Shown here: one piece after another, positions 63,750 through 64,000 of the stretch
Position numbering within the stretch: position 1 is the stretch's first letter
How the letters are laid out: each line of letters begins with the position of its first letter
DNA from: BJGV01 sp964196335
GTDB taxonomy: Bacteria > Pseudomonadota > Gammaproteobacteria > Burkholderiales > Nitrosomonadaceae
Assembly: GCA_965238155.1 (NCBI GenBank)
Contig: OZ250175.1
Span: 1,240,001 to 1,304,000, forward strand
Reading direction: 5' to 3'
DNA length: 64,000 nt
Translations under genes and position numbers: made by a program
Notes under the pieces: model-generated
Database searches by the model: none
Told to the model about the DNA's origin: nothing
The model's input: only the letters and a program-made list of their open reading frames with translations

Positions 63750-63943
63750 ACTGGGCAGGCTGGTCAGATTTCTTTGCCATGGGTGGATACGGATTTTATG
63801 TATGGGGCTCCTTTTTAGTATCTTTTATCTGCATGGTTGGTGAGGTTGTATTAGTATTAAATCGCAGGCGAACTTTGCTGAGGCAACTTAGTCTGATTCA
63901 TAAAGTAACTCAACATGAGCAGAATAATGAAACCACGACATAA
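63746..63943 (+). CDS. ccmD: Cytochrome c maturation protein CcmD
   Basis: This is a small single-span membrane protein that helps release holo-CcmE from the CcmABC complex. The 65 residues show WAGWSDFFAMGGYGFYVWGS followed by one membrane helix and a basic end (LNRRRTLLRQL). The start overlaps the ccmC stop, and the end overlaps ccmE. Confidence 0.93.
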   Translation: MNWAGWSDFFAMGGYGFYVWGSFLVSFICMVGEVVLVLNRRRTLLRQLSLIHKVTQHEQNNETTT

Positions 63944-64000
63944 GAAATTAACAATTATCATTGCAAGCGTTGCCGCATTAGGTCTTTCTGCAACATTGGT
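63927..64000 (+). CDS. ccmE: Cytochrome c maturation heme chaperone CcmE, partial
   Basis: Only the first 24 residues fall in the window (MKPRHKKLTIIIASVAALGL). This basic start followed by a membrane anchor is typical of CcmE, the periplasmic heme chaperone. An earlier in-frame ATG at 63915 would add four residues. The gene continues past the window edge and overlaps the end of ccmD. Confidence 0.9.
   Translation, partial: MKPRHKKLTIIIASVAALGLSATL

Overview
The window looks like a chromosomal segment of an AT-rich betaproteobacterium. The hom-thrC pair with an AlaA-type aminotransferase upstream, dapA-bamC-MBL hydrolase, tmk-holB-tatD, eno-ftsB, ccmABCDE and CysB-linked sulfate genes all fit that class, and a member of the Nitrosomonadales or Methylophilales is a reasonable guess. 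I cannot name a species. Most of the sequence is densely packed housekeeping genes. No integrase, transposase, rRNA or CRISPR array was seen. One tRNA (Asn) is present.

Layout. 0-2.5 kb: end of a urea ABC transporter operon (urtE) followed by a separately transcribed urtA. 2.6-8.2 kb: a Mth938-type protein, alaA, hom, thrC and nadC (amino acid and NAD synthesis). 8.4-14 kb: clpB with a heat-shock-type promoter, dapA, bamC and an MBL-fold hydrolase. 14.1-15.4 kb: three small lipoprotein genes in a row on the minus strand. 16-18.3 kb: bcp and mutL. 18.4-25.5 kb: sulfate assimilation: CysB on the minus strand, then a TSUP transporter, an unusual sulfite reductase, APS reductase, CysD and CysN on the plus strand. 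25.6-32.2 kb: a very large iron-sulfur flavoprotein and the three-subunit proton-translocating transhydrogenase. Together these genes suggest an APS-to-sulfide route in which the large flavoprotein and the transhydrogenase could supply reducing power. That link is inference from gene order.

32.6-35.5 kb: an alginate-export-type porin with a TonB-plug-like N-terminal stretch, preceded by a perfect FNR-type box and an A8G7 homopolymer, plus a small secreted protein. 35.7-38.8 kb: tmk, holB, tatD and an AhpD-like gene. 38.8-43.6 kb is the accessory-looking part: two paralogous HTH-like proteins, a Pol-beta-type nucleotidyltransferase, a membrane-anchored Lys/Pro-repeat protein, long AT-rich gaps and a frameshifted GAF/HD-GYP gene. 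43.7-50 kb: uvrB, an AspC-type aminotransferase, an AsmA-like protein with a long Ala/Lys/Glu segment, and tRNA-Asn. 50-54.4 kb: an M48 protease with a frameshifted DUF898 membrane gene, and several small unknown genes. 54.5-61.5 kb: ftsB, eno, pyrG, an L,D-transpeptidase-fold protein, tadA, a TrmH-family methyltransferase, greB and glk. 61.6 kb to the end: ccmABCD and the start of ccmE (cytochrome c maturation).

The most interesting items are the sulfite reductase with complete cysteine sets in both halves, the adjacent 1185-residue flavoprotein, the FNR-box porin with its plug-like segment and homopolymer, and two genes each broken by an apparent loss of one base.
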